From the NCBI RefSeq assembly GCF_900109075.1, contig NZ_FNYS01000007.1, forward strand, positions 62,001 to 126,000: a DNA stretch of 64,000 nucleotides. Reading direction: 5' to 3'. How positions within the stretch are numbered: the first letter of the stretch is position 1; each line of letters opens with the position of its first letter. Shown piece after piece: positions 8,823 through 17,855 of this stretch. The stretch comes from Myroides marinus. Its GTDB lineage: Bacteria > Bacteroidota > Bacteroidia > Flavobacteriales > Flavobacteriaceae. The notes beneath the pieces were generated by a model, which worked only from the letters and a program-made list of their open reading frames with translations, was not told where the DNA came from and ran no database searches. The position numbers and the translations under genes were made by a program.

Positions 8823-9259
8823 AAATTGTAAGGTTAAATTGAAAAATTCTAGGCTAATTTAACCAAAACACCCCCTTAATAACTTAACCTAAGACAAGTT
8901 TAAGATTATTGTTTTTTTTTAATACAATTTTCACAAAAAACAAATACCAAAAGTTTGATTAATTCTACTGAAATTGACATATAATCTTACTTTTAGGCAT
9001 CTATAAAAACCCCAAACAGCTAATAATAAAACACTTAACTAAAAAACAAAATAACAATTCAATAAAACAATAAATCCTTTTGAAATAAAGTTTTTATCAA
9101 TAATAGGCTCTAATACTGTTAATATCAAACGTCCAAAGACATATTATTTAATAAATTTCAAAATAAAAGTAATTATATTTAATATTTTACAATTTAACCA
9201 AATAAACTCAATTAAAACAGAGCTCAGCACTTCTCTTTTTACTATTATTCCAAAAACAA
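8823..9259. other. AT-rich spacer between the two sulfatase-like genes
   Basis: These 437 bases contain the promoter region of copy A and the distal 3' region of copy B. No gene and no convincing repeat is visible; the sequence is mostly A and T. Confidence 0.55.
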
Positions 9260-9285
9260 AAAAGCACCTTGATTAAGGTGCTTTT
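9260..9285 (-). terminator. Hairpin terminator of sulfatase-like copy B
   Basis: Inverted repeat AAAAGCACCTT (9260-9270) and AAGGTGCTTTT (9275-9285), followed on the minus strand by a T run. Its core is nearly the same as the terminator at 6834-6861 that follows copy A. Confidence 0.88.
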
Positions 9286-9292
9286 CATATTC

Positions 9293-11218
9293 TTATTTAT
9301 CTAATTTTTTATCTATAATACGTTCAAAGTAATCTTGTACAAATGCTTTACATTTCATCTCAATCTCTTCCATTTCTTTATTCTTCTTACTGATAAGATT
9401 AGTCTTTAATCCTTTATCATTAATATCATAAAATCCTGTAACTGTCTTACCATTAAATCGAACAATATAATTACCTTCTTGGTATGTATACTCATTACTA
9501 CCATAATTAATTGTAAACGGTTTAGTTATCGTATCATTAACCAAGCTTCTTCCCCAACTTCTAAATGGTTTATCATATCCGATCAAATCTAATACAGTAG
9601 GATAAATATCTATCTGTTGAGCTAGTCGTTTATCAACACCCTTTAATCGCTCATCTGGAGTATATATAAGTATAGGTACAGCAGTGCGGTTAACAAGTTT
9701 CACATACTCTTCATAATCAATTTGATTAGTATGATCTGCAGTAATTATAAAAATTGTATTCTTAAACCAAGGTTCTTTACTACTCTCTTCAAAGAAACGT
9801 TTAAATGCATAGTCTGTATATCCTACTGTCTTGTGAATTGGTTGATTACCAACAGGAAATTTACCTTCATATTTAGCAGGGATATTAAATGGCTCATGTG
9901 AAGATACTGAGAACAATGTAGCGAAGAAAGGTCCTTTCTTTTCACTTAAAGTCTTTTTCATATATTGAAAAAACGGTTCATCCCATATCCCCCAAGTTCC
10001 ATCAAAATCATCGTCATTGTTATACTCAGTCTTCCCATAATAATGATCATAACCTAAGATATTACCAAAGCCTAAGAATCCCATAGATCCATTAGGAGCT
10101 CCGTGAAAGAACGAAGTATCATATCCTTTAGATTTTAATGTAGATACTAGAGATTCTATCTTTTGTTTAGGGAATGGTGATGATGTAAATGCATCTTTAA
10201 ATGAAGGAATACCAGCTACTACAGATGAAACACCATGTATAGATTTATATCCATTAGCAAATGCATTAGGGAATATCAAGCTATGCTGAGATAATGAATC
10301 TAAGAATGGCGTATAACTCTTGTAGTTCTTAATATTCATATCCTCGTTAAACGCTCCTATATATTCACGTCCATAACTCTCTGTAATAAACAATACAATA
10401 TTAGGAGTACTAGGTTCATTTGTATTATATTGTTTAACACCACTCACATACTTATTAAGAGTAGCATCATCCATATAATCTACCTTCTTAAAACTAGTCT
10501 TACCTATAGTACGTAATATAGCAAACGGAGTATTTAATACAATATCAGCATGCTCAGGTTTTTCTACATATCTACTAGCGTCTATAATATTTAAAGGACG
10601 TGTCGATTTTTTTAGATCTCCTCTTACTCCAGCTACAAATCCAACACCTGTAATAACTATAATAAGAACACTAGATAACCAATACGATTTTTTTGCTTCA
10701 ACTTTTATTGGTCTACTAAACTTCACGCGTTTATATAAGTATATCCAGGCAATACATAACCCGATACACAATAAAAACACATGCCAATAATTAACTAAGA
10801 AATTAAAAAACAATTGCCCTTTATTAGACTCATGTTCTAAACTATCAAATACCGCAATAGTAGTACGGGCATATATAAATCTATAATAAATAAAATCAAT
10901 AAAGTTAGTCGAATATGCTATCAAATTGGGGATAATATAAACCCAAAAGACTACCTTTTGATACCCTTTTTTAGTATTTATAAAAAGTGGCAATATAGAT
11001 AACAATATAAATAATATATTGACATAGAAAATAGCCATTCGATCAAAAGTAAGACCATGATATGACAGTTCTAAATACTGACCAAAAGAATCTACATTTA
11101 ATAAATCACTATTGTAAAAATAGAATAGTGTACGAGCTATGAAATAAAAGAAAAAGGCTAAGAACAGTCTATACCCCAATACCAATACTTCATTTAATCG
11201 ATAACGATTAGAAATCAT
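9293..11218 (-). CDS. LtaS/alkaline phosphatase-superfamily membrane sulfatase-like protein (copy B)
   Basis: The 641-residue paralogue of the protein at 6900-8822 is almost collinear with it along its full length. It has N-terminal membrane helices to about residue 200, then PNIVLFITESYGREY, ANGYKSIHGVSS, SSHEPF and FIITADHTNQ. The same metal-binding and nucleophile regions are kept, so both copies look active. Divergence is concentrated in the membrane part and at the N-terminus. A TAAGTTTG box lies at 11241-11248 on the minus strand, 23 bases before the ATG, so this copy has its own promoter. Like copy A, its acceptor substrate cannot be read from the sequence. Confidence 0.86.
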   Translation of the reverse strand: MISNRYRLNEVLVLGYRLFLAFFFYFIARTLFYFYNSDLLNVDSFGQYLELSYHGLTFDRMAIFYVNILFILLSILPLFINTKKGYQKVVFWVYIIPNLIAYSTNFIDFIYYRFIYARTTIAVFDSLEHESNKGQLFFNFLVNYWHVFLLCIGLCIAWIYLYKRVKFSRPIKVEAKKSYWLSSVLIIVITGVGFVAGVRGDLKKSTRPLNIIDASRYVEKPEHADIVLNTPFAILRTIGKTSFKKVDYMDDATLNKYVSGVKQYNTNEPSTPNIVLFITESYGREYIGAFNEDMNIKNYKSYTPFLDSLSQHSLIFPNAFANGYKSIHGVSSVVAGIPSFKDAFTSSPFPKQKIESLVSTLKSKGYDTSFFHGAPNGSMGFLGFGNILGYDHYYGKTEYNNDDDFDGTWGIWDEPFFQYMKKTLSEKKGPFFATLFSVSSHEPFNIPAKYEGKFPVGNQPIHKTVGYTDYAFKRFFEESSKEPWFKNTIFIITADHTNQIDYEEYVKLVNRTAVPILIYTPDERLKGVDKRLAQQIDIYPTVLDLIGYDKPFRSWGRSLVNDTITKPFTINYGSNEYTYQEGNYIVRFNGKTVTGFYDINDKGLKTNLISKKNKEMEEIEMKCKAFVQDYFERIIDKKLDK

Positions 11219-11854
11219 AAGTTGTATTTTTTTAGAAACACAAACTTAATCATTTCTAAGATGAATTGTACTAGCATTTAGTGCATTTTAAATCAATTGA
11301 AAAATTCATCCTACATATAATATAGTATCCGCATTATATATATTCTTGATCTATATCTAGTCCATATTAAATAACAGAGTAGAGAGTATGTACTGTTTCC
11401 GTAGTGAAGCCGTTATTTCCACTAATTTAACGGAGTTACAGCGGACTTATAACGGAGTCACAGCGGAGTCATTCAAAACTTAATTAACAATGAAGACATA
11501 CAGCTTTGAAGCCGTGCATAAAGATAAATTAGAATAAACTAATATAAAAACAGGTAAATACCCATAAAAGAAAAACTGTTAAGCTTTCATTTTATTCAGA
11601 TATTACAAATATTCTTTTTATTCATATAAAGGTAGTTATTTATTTTTTTGTTATATTTATAAAACGTGATTTTCAATATATTATAAATTACATTTAGCTT
11701 CATAAGTATAATCCATACAATAACGAATAATGTAATTTAGAAGAAAATCAACTACAATAATATCAATTAATACAGATAAAAATTGCCAAGTACACACTAA
11801 ATACAGAAAATCTTATATTTTTTTTGTACTTTGCGTTAGCTAATTAATGTAAAC
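11219..11854. other. Gene-free region with small repeats upstream of fadD
   Basis: The 636 bases separate divergent genes and hold promoters at both ends. The left end carries a TAAGTTTG box for the sulfatase-like gene. The centre holds a cluster of GC-richer repeats (11397-11472, listed separately). The rest is AT-rich without a gene. Confidence 0.6.
11397..11472. repeat. Two 22-bp direct repeats plus one inverted copy
   Basis: Units at 11429-11450 and 11451-11472 begin AACGGAGTYACAGCGGA and differ at three of 22 positions. A third, inverted and more diverged copy (TCCGTAGTGAAGCCGTTA) starts at about 11398, so 11398-11446 can fold into a hairpin with about 13 of 18 pairs. The core is clearly richer in G and C than its surroundings. 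Function unknown. Confidence 0.7.
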
Positions 11855-13630
11855 ATGGTAAATCCTACAAGACTTTTTGATATTCCTTATTTCCAGAATG
11901 AACATTTTCCTCTGGAAGCCGCTTTAGTTACTAAAGTAAACGGAGTATGGGAAAAAACATCCTCTAAGGAGTATATAGATAAAGCAAACATGGTTTCGCG
12001 TGCCTTATTGCGTTTAGGTATAGAAGCGAATGATAAAATAGCTGTTATCTCTAGTAATAACCAAACTAAATGGAATCTATTAGACATTGGTATATTACAA
12101 ATAGGTGCTCAGAATGTACCTGTCTATCCTACTATTTCGGCTGAAGACTATCAATATATTCTTAGTCATGCTGAAGCAAAGTATTGTGTAGTATCAGACC
12201 AAGAAATTTATGACAAACTTATAAGCGTTAAAGATCAATTACCACTATTAAAAGGTATATGTTCTTTTGATAAAATAGAAGGTTGTAAAACTTTTGATGA
12301 AATTTTAGAGTTAGGGCAAGATAATTCTAATCAAGAGGAAGTAGAAAAGATTAAAGCTACTATTACTCCTGATCACTTGGCAACATTAATTTATACTTCT
12401 GGTACTACAGGTAAACCTAAAGGAGTTATGTTATCTCATAACAATATCTTATCTAATGTATTAGGTAGCTGGGAGAGAGTTCCATTTGGTCGTGAAGATC
12501 ATTATAAAGCACTAAGTTTCCTACCGTTATGTCACGTATTCGAAAGAATGCTAATCTATCTTTATCAGTACTCTGGTACATCAATCTACTACGCAGAGTC
12601 TATTGATAAAATGGGAGATAATCTGAAAGAAGTTAGTCCTAATGTCATGACAGTTGTTCCTCGTTTATTAGAGAAAGTGTATGATAAAATCTTCGCTACT
12701 GGATCAGCTTTAACTGGAATTAAAAAACGTATTTTCTTCTGGGCTTTAGAGCTTGGATTCCAATACAAACCTTACAATAGAGGCTTCTTCTATAACTTCC
12801 AATTAGGAATAGCTAGAAAACTTGTGTTTAGTAAATGGCAAGAAGGATTAGGTGGACAGATGAAAATTATAGTATCTGGTAGTGCTCCACTTCAAGCTCG
12901 CTTATCTAAAGTATTTAACGCTGCAGGAATACCAGTTATGGAAGGATATGGTCTTACTGAGACTTCACCTGTTATCTCTGTAAATGACAAAAGAAATGGA
13001 GGTCTTAGAATGGGTACTGTAGGTAGACCACTAAGTAATGTAGAGGTTAAAATTGCTGAAGATGGTGAAATTCTTTGCAAAGGACCAAACATTATGTTAG
13101 GATACTACAAGGATGAAGAAAAAACAAACAGTGTAATCAAAGACGGCTACTTTCATACTGAAGATATTGGTAAGATAGACGAAGATGGTTTCTTACATAT
13201 TACTGATCGTAAAAAAGAGATGTTTAAAACTTCTGGTGGTAAATACGTAGCTCCACAGATGATTGAAAATATGATGAAACAATCTCGCTTCATAGAACAA
13301 ATAATGGTTATCGGTGAAGGAGAAAAAATGCCTGCTGCATTTATTCAAATCAATTTTGATTTCGTTAAAGAATGGGCTCGTCGTAAACGCTATGACATTG
13401 GTACTACTAATCAAGAAATCGTGACTAACCCTAAAGTTATCGAACGTATAGCTGAAGAAGTAGAAACTGTAAATAAAAAATTTGGTAAGTGGGAACAAGT
13501 GAAAAAATTTGAACTTACTCCTGACGTATGGACTATTGACAGTGAACACCTTACTCCTACTTTAAAATTGAGAAGAAAAATTATTTTAGAGAAACATAAA
13601 GATTTATACGAGAAAATATATAGATCTTAA
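11855..13630 (+). CDS. fadD: Long-chain fatty acid-CoA ligase (AMP-forming)
   Basis: The 591-residue enzyme is an ANL-superfamily acyl-CoA synthetase. It shows the AMP-binding P-loop TLIYTSGTTGKPKGVMLSH near residue 178, the EGYGLTETSP motif near 367, and the C-terminal hinge GYFHTEDIGKIDEDGFLHI followed by DRKKEMFKTSGGKYVAP. It activates fatty acids as CoA thioesters for beta-oxidation or lipid synthesis. It resembles long forms (FadD15/FAA-like) common in Bacteroidota. A TACTTTG sequence at 11827-11833, one base short of the TAnnTTTG consensus, may be its -7 box. The downstream genes (marR, fadNAE) complete a fatty-acid degradation cluster. Confidence 0.93.
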   Translation: MVNPTRLFDIPYFQNEHFPLEAALVTKVNGVWEKTSSKEYIDKANMVSRALLRLGIEANDKIAVISSNNQTKWNLLDIGILQIGAQNVPVYPTISAEDYQYILSHAEAKYCVVSDQEIYDKLISVKDQLPLLKGICSFDKIEGCKTFDEILELGQDNSNQEEVEKIKATITPDHLATLIYTSGTTGKPKGVMLSHNNILSNVLGSWERVPFGREDHYKALSFLPLCHVFERMLIYLYQYSGTSIYYAESIDKMGDNLKEVSPNVMTVVPRLLEKVYDKIFATGSALTGIKKRIFFWALELGFQYKPYNRGFFYNFQLGIARKLVFSKWQEGLGGQMKIIVSGSAPLQARLSKVFNAAGIPVMEGYGLTETSPVISVNDKRNGGLRMGTVGRPLSNVEVKIAEDGEILCKGPNIMLGYYKDEEKTNSVIKDGYFHTEDIGKIDEDGFLHITDRKKEMFKTSGGKYVAPQMIENMMKQSRFIEQIMVIGEGEKMPAAFIQINFDFVKEWARRKRYDIGTTNQEIVTNPKVIERIAEEVETVNKKFGKWEQVKKFELTPDVWTIDSEHLTPTLKLRRKIILEKHKDLYEKIYRS

Positions 13631-13663
13631 AAAATAAAAAAACATTTAAAGAATAAATATTTT

Positions 13664-13691
13664 AAAAATAGTATGCACGCATACTATTTTT
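13664..13691. promoter_or_regulatory. Candidate MarR operator, possibly doubling as fadD terminator
   Basis: A perfect 13-bp inverted repeat (AAAAATAGTATGC, two-base spacer AC, then its complement) lies 34 bases after the fadD stop. It overlaps the -33 region of a TATATTTG promoter at 13695-13702 that would drive the marR gene. As an operator it would give autorepression; its right arm ends in a T run, so it may also terminate fadD transcription. Confidence 0.65.
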
Positions 13692-13694
13692 TTT

Positions 13695-13702
13695 TATATT
13701 TG
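13695..13702 (+). promoter_or_regulatory. -7 promoter box of the marR gene
   Basis: TATATTTG matches the Bacteroidota consensus TAnnTTTG and ends 16 bases before the marR ATG. The inverted repeat at 13664-13691 covers the expected -33 position. Confidence 0.7.
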
Positions 13703-13718
13703 AATTATTCAAAACAAT

Positions 13719-14156
13719 ATGAAGAACACAACAATTGACTATATACTAAGAGCAACATGGCAAGCCGTAGCTAGAATGTACAATGAAGAAGCTGCTAAAT
13801 ATGATGCTACCATGTCCTTAGCATTTGCACTTTTAAGTATAGACAAAGAAGGAACTCCTTCTACTCTACTAGGTCCAAATATGGGTATGGAAGCTACTAG
13901 TCTTACTCGTACTCTAAAAAAGTTAGAAGAAAATAAATTAATTACTCGTGAAAAAAACCCTAATGATGGTCGTGGTGTAATTATAAAACTAACTCCTCTA
14001 GGCTTAGAAAAACGAGAATTGTCTAAAGCTAAAGTAAAACGCTTTAACGAAAAAATCAGATCTCAAATATCAGAAGAAAAGATTCAACACTTTATGGAAG
14101 TAACTGAAGTTATCAATCAGTTAATCAATGACAAAAGTATATTCGAAGACAAATAA
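13719..14156 (+). CDS. MarR-family transcriptional regulator of the fad cluster
   Basis: The 145-residue protein has the winged-helix MarR fold. A dimerisation helix (DYILRATWQAVARMYNEEA) comes first, a recognition region near residues 55-75 (GMEATSLTRTLKKLEENKLI), then the wing REKNPNDGRGVIIKLTPLG. MarR proteins usually repress adjacent genes and release DNA on binding a ligand; acyl-CoA or a fatty acid would be a sensible ligand here. It sits between fadD and fadNAE, 53 bases before fadN, and a palindrome overlaps its promoter. The role as fad repressor is inference from position. Confidence 0.88.
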   Translation: MKNTTIDYILRATWQAVARMYNEEAAKYDATMSLAFALLSIDKEGTPSTLLGPNMGMEATSLTRTLKKLEENKLITREKNPNDGRGVIIKLTPLGLEKRELSKAKVKRFNEKIRSQISEEKIQHFMEVTEVINQLINDKSIFEDK

Positions 14157-14209
14157 TTTTTGTATCTTAAGAAAGTGTAATTATAGTATTAAACCAAAGA
14201 ACAATAAAT

Positions 14210-16615
14210 ATGAAAAGAATAATTAAAAAGGTAGCGGTAGTAGGATCTGGTGTAATGGGATCTGCTATTGCATGTCACTTTGCTAATATCGGACTAGAAG
14301 TATTGCTTCTTGACATTGTACCTAGAGAATTAACTCCTGAAGAGGAAAAAAAAGGGCTTACTTTAGAAAGTAAAGTCGTTAGAAATAAAATAGCTAATAC
14401 ACATTTAGCCAATGCTCTTAAATCTAAACCTGCTCCTATTTATTCTCAAGCTTTTGCTTCTCGCATTTCGACTGGGAATATAGAAGACGATTTAGTACAA
14501 ATAAAAGATTGCGATTGGGTAATCGAAGTTGTAATCGAAAGATTAGATATTAAAAAATCTGTATTCGAACAAATTGAGAAATACAGAAAACCAGGTTCGT
14601 TAATTACTTCAAACACATCTGGTATTCCAATGAAATTAATGGTTGAAGGTCGTTCAGAAGATTTCCAAAAACACTTCTGTGGAACACACTTCTTCAACCC
14701 TCCAAGATATTTACAGTTATTCGAAATAATCCCTGGGCCACAAACAGCACCTGAGGTTATCGAGTTCTTCCAAAAATACAGCAGCTTATACTTAGGTAAA
14801 ACTCCAGTATTGTGTAAAGACACACCAGGATTTATCGGTAACCGCGTAGGAGTTTACTCTATGGCTATGGTTATGCAATTAGCTCAAGAAATTGGATTAA
14901 CTATAGAAGAAGCTGATACATTAACAGGTTCTATTTTAGGTCGTCCTAAGACTGGTACTTTTAAGTTAGGAGACTTAGTAGGTCTTGACACTGCTATAAA
15001 TGTTACTAATGGTTTAAAACAAAACTGCCCTGCTGACGCTATGATCCAGGAGGTAAAAGACAGTAAACCATTAAACTTCTTATTAGAAAACAAATTCTTA
15101 GGTGATAAATCAAGAAAAGGGTTCTATTATAAAGAAGTAGACAAAGAAGGTAAAACTAATCGCTATGCTTTAGACTTAGAGAAGTTAGAATACCGCCCAT
15201 TAGAACGTGCTAAAATAGCTGTTTTAGAAACTGCAAAACAAGCTGGTGGTACTAAAGCTAAACTTGCTTTACTATTAGCAGATCAAACAAAAGCTGGTGA
15301 ATTAATCAGAAAACACTTCGCTTCTCTATTTGCATACGTTTCACAACGTGTTCCAGAAATTACAGATACCCTATTCCCTATCGATGATGCTATGCGTACA
15401 GGGTATGCATGGAAATATGGACCTTTCCAAACTTGGGATTTAGTTGGTCTTGAGAAAGGTATTGCATTAATCGAAAAAGAAGGTTACACTGTAGCTGATT
15501 GGGTTAAAGAACTCGCTGCTTCTGGAGAGAAGAGTTTCTATAAAGTAGAGAACGGTAAAAAATTATTCTACAACCAAAACTCTAAAACATTTGAAGCTAT
15601 TCCTGGACAAGATGCATTCATCATCTTAGACAATATTAGAACAACTAATAAAGTATGGGGTAATAGTGAAGCTTCATTAATCGACTTAGGAGATGGTATC
15701 GTAAACTTAGAGTTCCACTCTAAAATGAATACAATCGGTGGTGGTGTTTTAGCAGGATTAAACAAAGCGGTTGAAATCGCTGAGAAAGACTTCCAAGGAC
15801 TTGTAGTAGGTAACCAAGGTAGCAACTTCTCTGTAGGAGCTAATCTTATGATGATATTCATGATGGCTGCTGAGCAAGATTGGGACGAGCTAAACATTGC
15901 GATTAAAACATTCCAAGATACAATGATGAAAATGCGTTACTCTGGTATTCCAGTTGTAGCTGCTCCTCATGGTATGACTTTCGGAGGTGGATGTGAGTTG
16001 AGCTTACATGCTGATAAAGTAGTTGCTGCTGCAGAAACATATATCGGATTAGTAGAGTTCGGTGTAGGACTTATCCCTGGTGGTGGTGGTTCTAAAGAGA
16101 TGACAGTAAGAGCATCTGACTTATACCGCAAAAATGATGTAGAGTTAAATACATTACAAGAGCACTTCTTAACTATAGGTATGGCTAAAGTAGCTACATC
16201 TGCACAAGAAGCTTTTGATTTAAATATATTACAAAAAGGTAAAGACGTAGTAGTAGTTAATAAGGACTTACAATTAGCTCAAGCTAAACGCGAAGCTTTA
16301 GTACTGGCACAAGCTGGATATACACAACCTGCTAAACGCAAAGATATTAAAGTATTAGGTCGCCAAGCTTTAGGTATGTTCTTAGTAGGTACAGATAGTA
16401 TGATGGCTGGTAAATATATCTCTGAACACGATCGTAAGATTGCTAATAAGTTAGCTTACGTTATGGCTGGTGGAGATTTATCAGAAGCTACATTAGTGAC
16501 TGAGCAATATTTACTTGACTTAGAAAGAGAAGCATTCTTATCATTATGTGGTGAGCGCAAAACTCTGGAAAGAGTACAATACATGTTGAAAAATGGTAAA
16601 CCATTAAGAAACTAA
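14210..16615 (+). CDS. fadN: 3-hydroxyacyl-CoA dehydrogenase/enoyl-CoA hydratase fusion (FadN type)
   Basis: The 801-residue protein fuses an N-terminal NAD-dependent 3-hydroxyacyl-CoA dehydrogenase (VAVVGSGVMGSAIACHFANI at residues 8-27; GTHFFNPPRYLQLFEI near 161) to a C-terminal enoyl-CoA hydratase/isomerase domain. The hydratase part shows GNQGSNFSVGANL near residue 535 and GGGCELSLHADKVVAAAETY near 595, with LIPGGGG after it. This domain order, dehydrogenase first, is that of Bacillus FadN and opposite to E. coli FadB. It performs the hydration and second oxidation of beta-oxidation. It is followed 28 bases later by fadA and then fadE. Confidence 0.93.
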   Translation: MKRIIKKVAVVGSGVMGSAIACHFANIGLEVLLLDIVPRELTPEEEKKGLTLESKVVRNKIANTHLANALKSKPAPIYSQAFASRISTGNIEDDLVQIKDCDWVIEVVIERLDIKKSVFEQIEKYRKPGSLITSNTSGIPMKLMVEGRSEDFQKHFCGTHFFNPPRYLQLFEIIPGPQTAPEVIEFFQKYSSLYLGKTPVLCKDTPGFIGNRVGVYSMAMVMQLAQEIGLTIEEADTLTGSILGRPKTGTFKLGDLVGLDTAINVTNGLKQNCPADAMIQEVKDSKPLNFLLENKFLGDKSRKGFYYKEVDKEGKTNRYALDLEKLEYRPLERAKIAVLETAKQAGGTKAKLALLLADQTKAGELIRKHFASLFAYVSQRVPEITDTLFPIDDAMRTGYAWKYGPFQTWDLVGLEKGIALIEKEGYTVADWVKELAASGEKSFYKVENGKKLFYNQNSKTFEAIPGQDAFIILDNIRTTNKVWGNSEASLIDLGDGIVNLEFHSKMNTIGGGVLAGLNKAVEIAEKDFQGLVVGNQGSNFSVGANLMMIFMMAAEQDWDELNIAIKTFQDTMMKMRYSGIPVVAAPHGMTFGGGCELSLHADKVVAAAETYIGLVEFGVGLIPGGGGSKEMTVRASDLYRKNDVELNTLQEHFLTIGMAKVATSAQEAFDLNILQKGKDVVVVNKDLQLAQAKREALVLAQAGYTQPAKRKDIKVLGRQALGMFLVGTDSMMAGKYISEHDRKIANKLAYVMAGGDLSEATLVTEQYLLDLEREAFLSLCGERKTLERVQYMLKNGKPLRN

Positions 16616-16643
16616 TCTTTAACCAATTAAAACGACAAAGAAT

Positions 16644-17825
16644 ATGAAAACTGCATATATAGTACAAGGATATAGAACAGCTGTAGGTAAAGCTCCTAAA
16701 GGAGTATTCAGATTTAAAAGACCTGACGAGCTTGCTGCTGAGACTATTGAATACTTAATGAGTAAACTACCTGAATTCGATAAATCACGTATTGATGATG
16801 TGATGGTAGGAAATGCAATGCCTGAAGCAGAACAAGGGTTAAATATGGGACGTTTAATTTCTCTTATGGGATTAAAAGTAGATGATGTACCTGGTGTAAC
16901 AGTTAACAGATACTGTGCTTCTGGTATAGAGACTATCGGTATGGCTGTAGCTAAGATACAAGCTGGTATGGCTGATTGTATTATCGCTGGTGGTGCTGAG
17001 AGTATGAGCTACATTCCGATGGGTGGTTATAAACCAACTCCTGATTATGGAGTAGCTAAAGAAGGACATGAAGATTATTACTGGGGAATGGGACTTACTG
17101 CTGAGGCGGTAGCTAACCAATTTGTAATCTCTCGTGAAGATCAAGATGAGTTTGCTTATAACTCACATATGAAAGCGTTAAAAGCACAAGCTGAAGGTAA
17201 ATTTGACAATCAAATCGTTCCTATTACCATCAATGAAGTATTCATTAATGAAAAAGGGAAAAAAGATAGTAAATCATATACAGTAACTAAGGACGAAGGT
17301 CCAAGAGCTGGAACTTCTATTGAGGCTTTAAATAAGCTAAGACCAGTATTCGCTGCTGATGGATCTGTAACTGCAGGTAACTCTTCTCAAATGAGCGATG
17401 GAGCTGCCTTTGTTATGGTTATGTCAGAAGAAATGGTAAAAGAGTTAAACATAGAGCCAATTGCTCGTATGGTAAACTATGCTGCTGCGGGAGTTGAGCC
17501 ACGTATCATGGGTATTGGGCCAGTTAAAGCTATTCCGAAAGCGTTAAAACAAGCTGGATTACAACTTAAAGATATCGACTTATTTGAATTAAACGAGGCT
17601 TTTGCTTCTCAGTCATTAGCTGTAATCAGAGAGTTGGGCATCAATCCTGATATCGTAAACGTAAACGGTGGAGCTATTGCTTTAGGACACCCTCTTGGAT
17701 GTACAGGTGCTAAACTTTCAGTACAATTATTTGATGAGATGAAACGCAGAGGTTCTAAATACGGAATGGTAACAATGTGTGTGGGTACAGGACAAGGTGC
17801 TGCTGGAATCTATGAATTATTATAA
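16644..17825 (+). CDS. fadA: Acetyl-CoA C-acyltransferase (3-ketoacyl-CoA thiolase)
   Basis: The 393-residue thiolase has all catalytic features: nucleophilic Cys91 in [22 protein letters not shown] near residue 117, [11 protein letters not shown] near 315, [15 protein letters not shown] with the catalytic His near 348, and the second Cys in [16 protein letters not shown] at the end. It cleaves 3-ketoacyl-CoA to acetyl-CoA and a shortened acyl-CoA. The length equals that of typical degradative thiolases. It lies between fadN and fadE in a clear operon (28- and 30-base gaps). Confidence 0.95.
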   Translation: MKTAYIVQGYRTAVGKAPKGVFRFKRPDELAAETIEYLMSKLPEFDKSRIDDVMVGNAMPEAEQGLNMGRLISLMGLKVDDVPGVTVNRYCASGIETIGMAVAKIQAGMADCIIAGGAESMSYIPMGGYKPTPDYGVAKEGHEDYYWGMGLTAEAVANQFVISREDQDEFAYNSHMKALKAQAEGKFDNQIVPITINEVFINEKGKKDSKSYTVTKDEGPRAGTSIEALNKLRPVFAADGSVTAGNSSQMSDGAAFVMVMSEEMVKELNIEPIARMVNYAAAGVEPRIMGIGPVKAIPKALKQAGLQLKDIDLFELNEAFASQSLAVIRELGINPDIVNVNGGAIALGHPLGCTGAKLSVQLFDEMKRRGSKYGMVTMCVGTGQGAAGIYELL

Positions 17826-17855
17826 GCTATAAACCAATAAAAAAAGAAATATATT

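Noticed and set aside
13193..13549. 118-residue open frame on the minus strand inside fadD
   Set aside because: It is antisense to a well-supported acyl-CoA ligase, is rich in Phe, Tyr and Ser as expected of a shadow frame, and has no promoter or family features.
14446..14823. 125-residue minus-strand frame inside fadN
   Set aside because: Antisense shadow of conserved dehydrogenase sequence, with no independent support.
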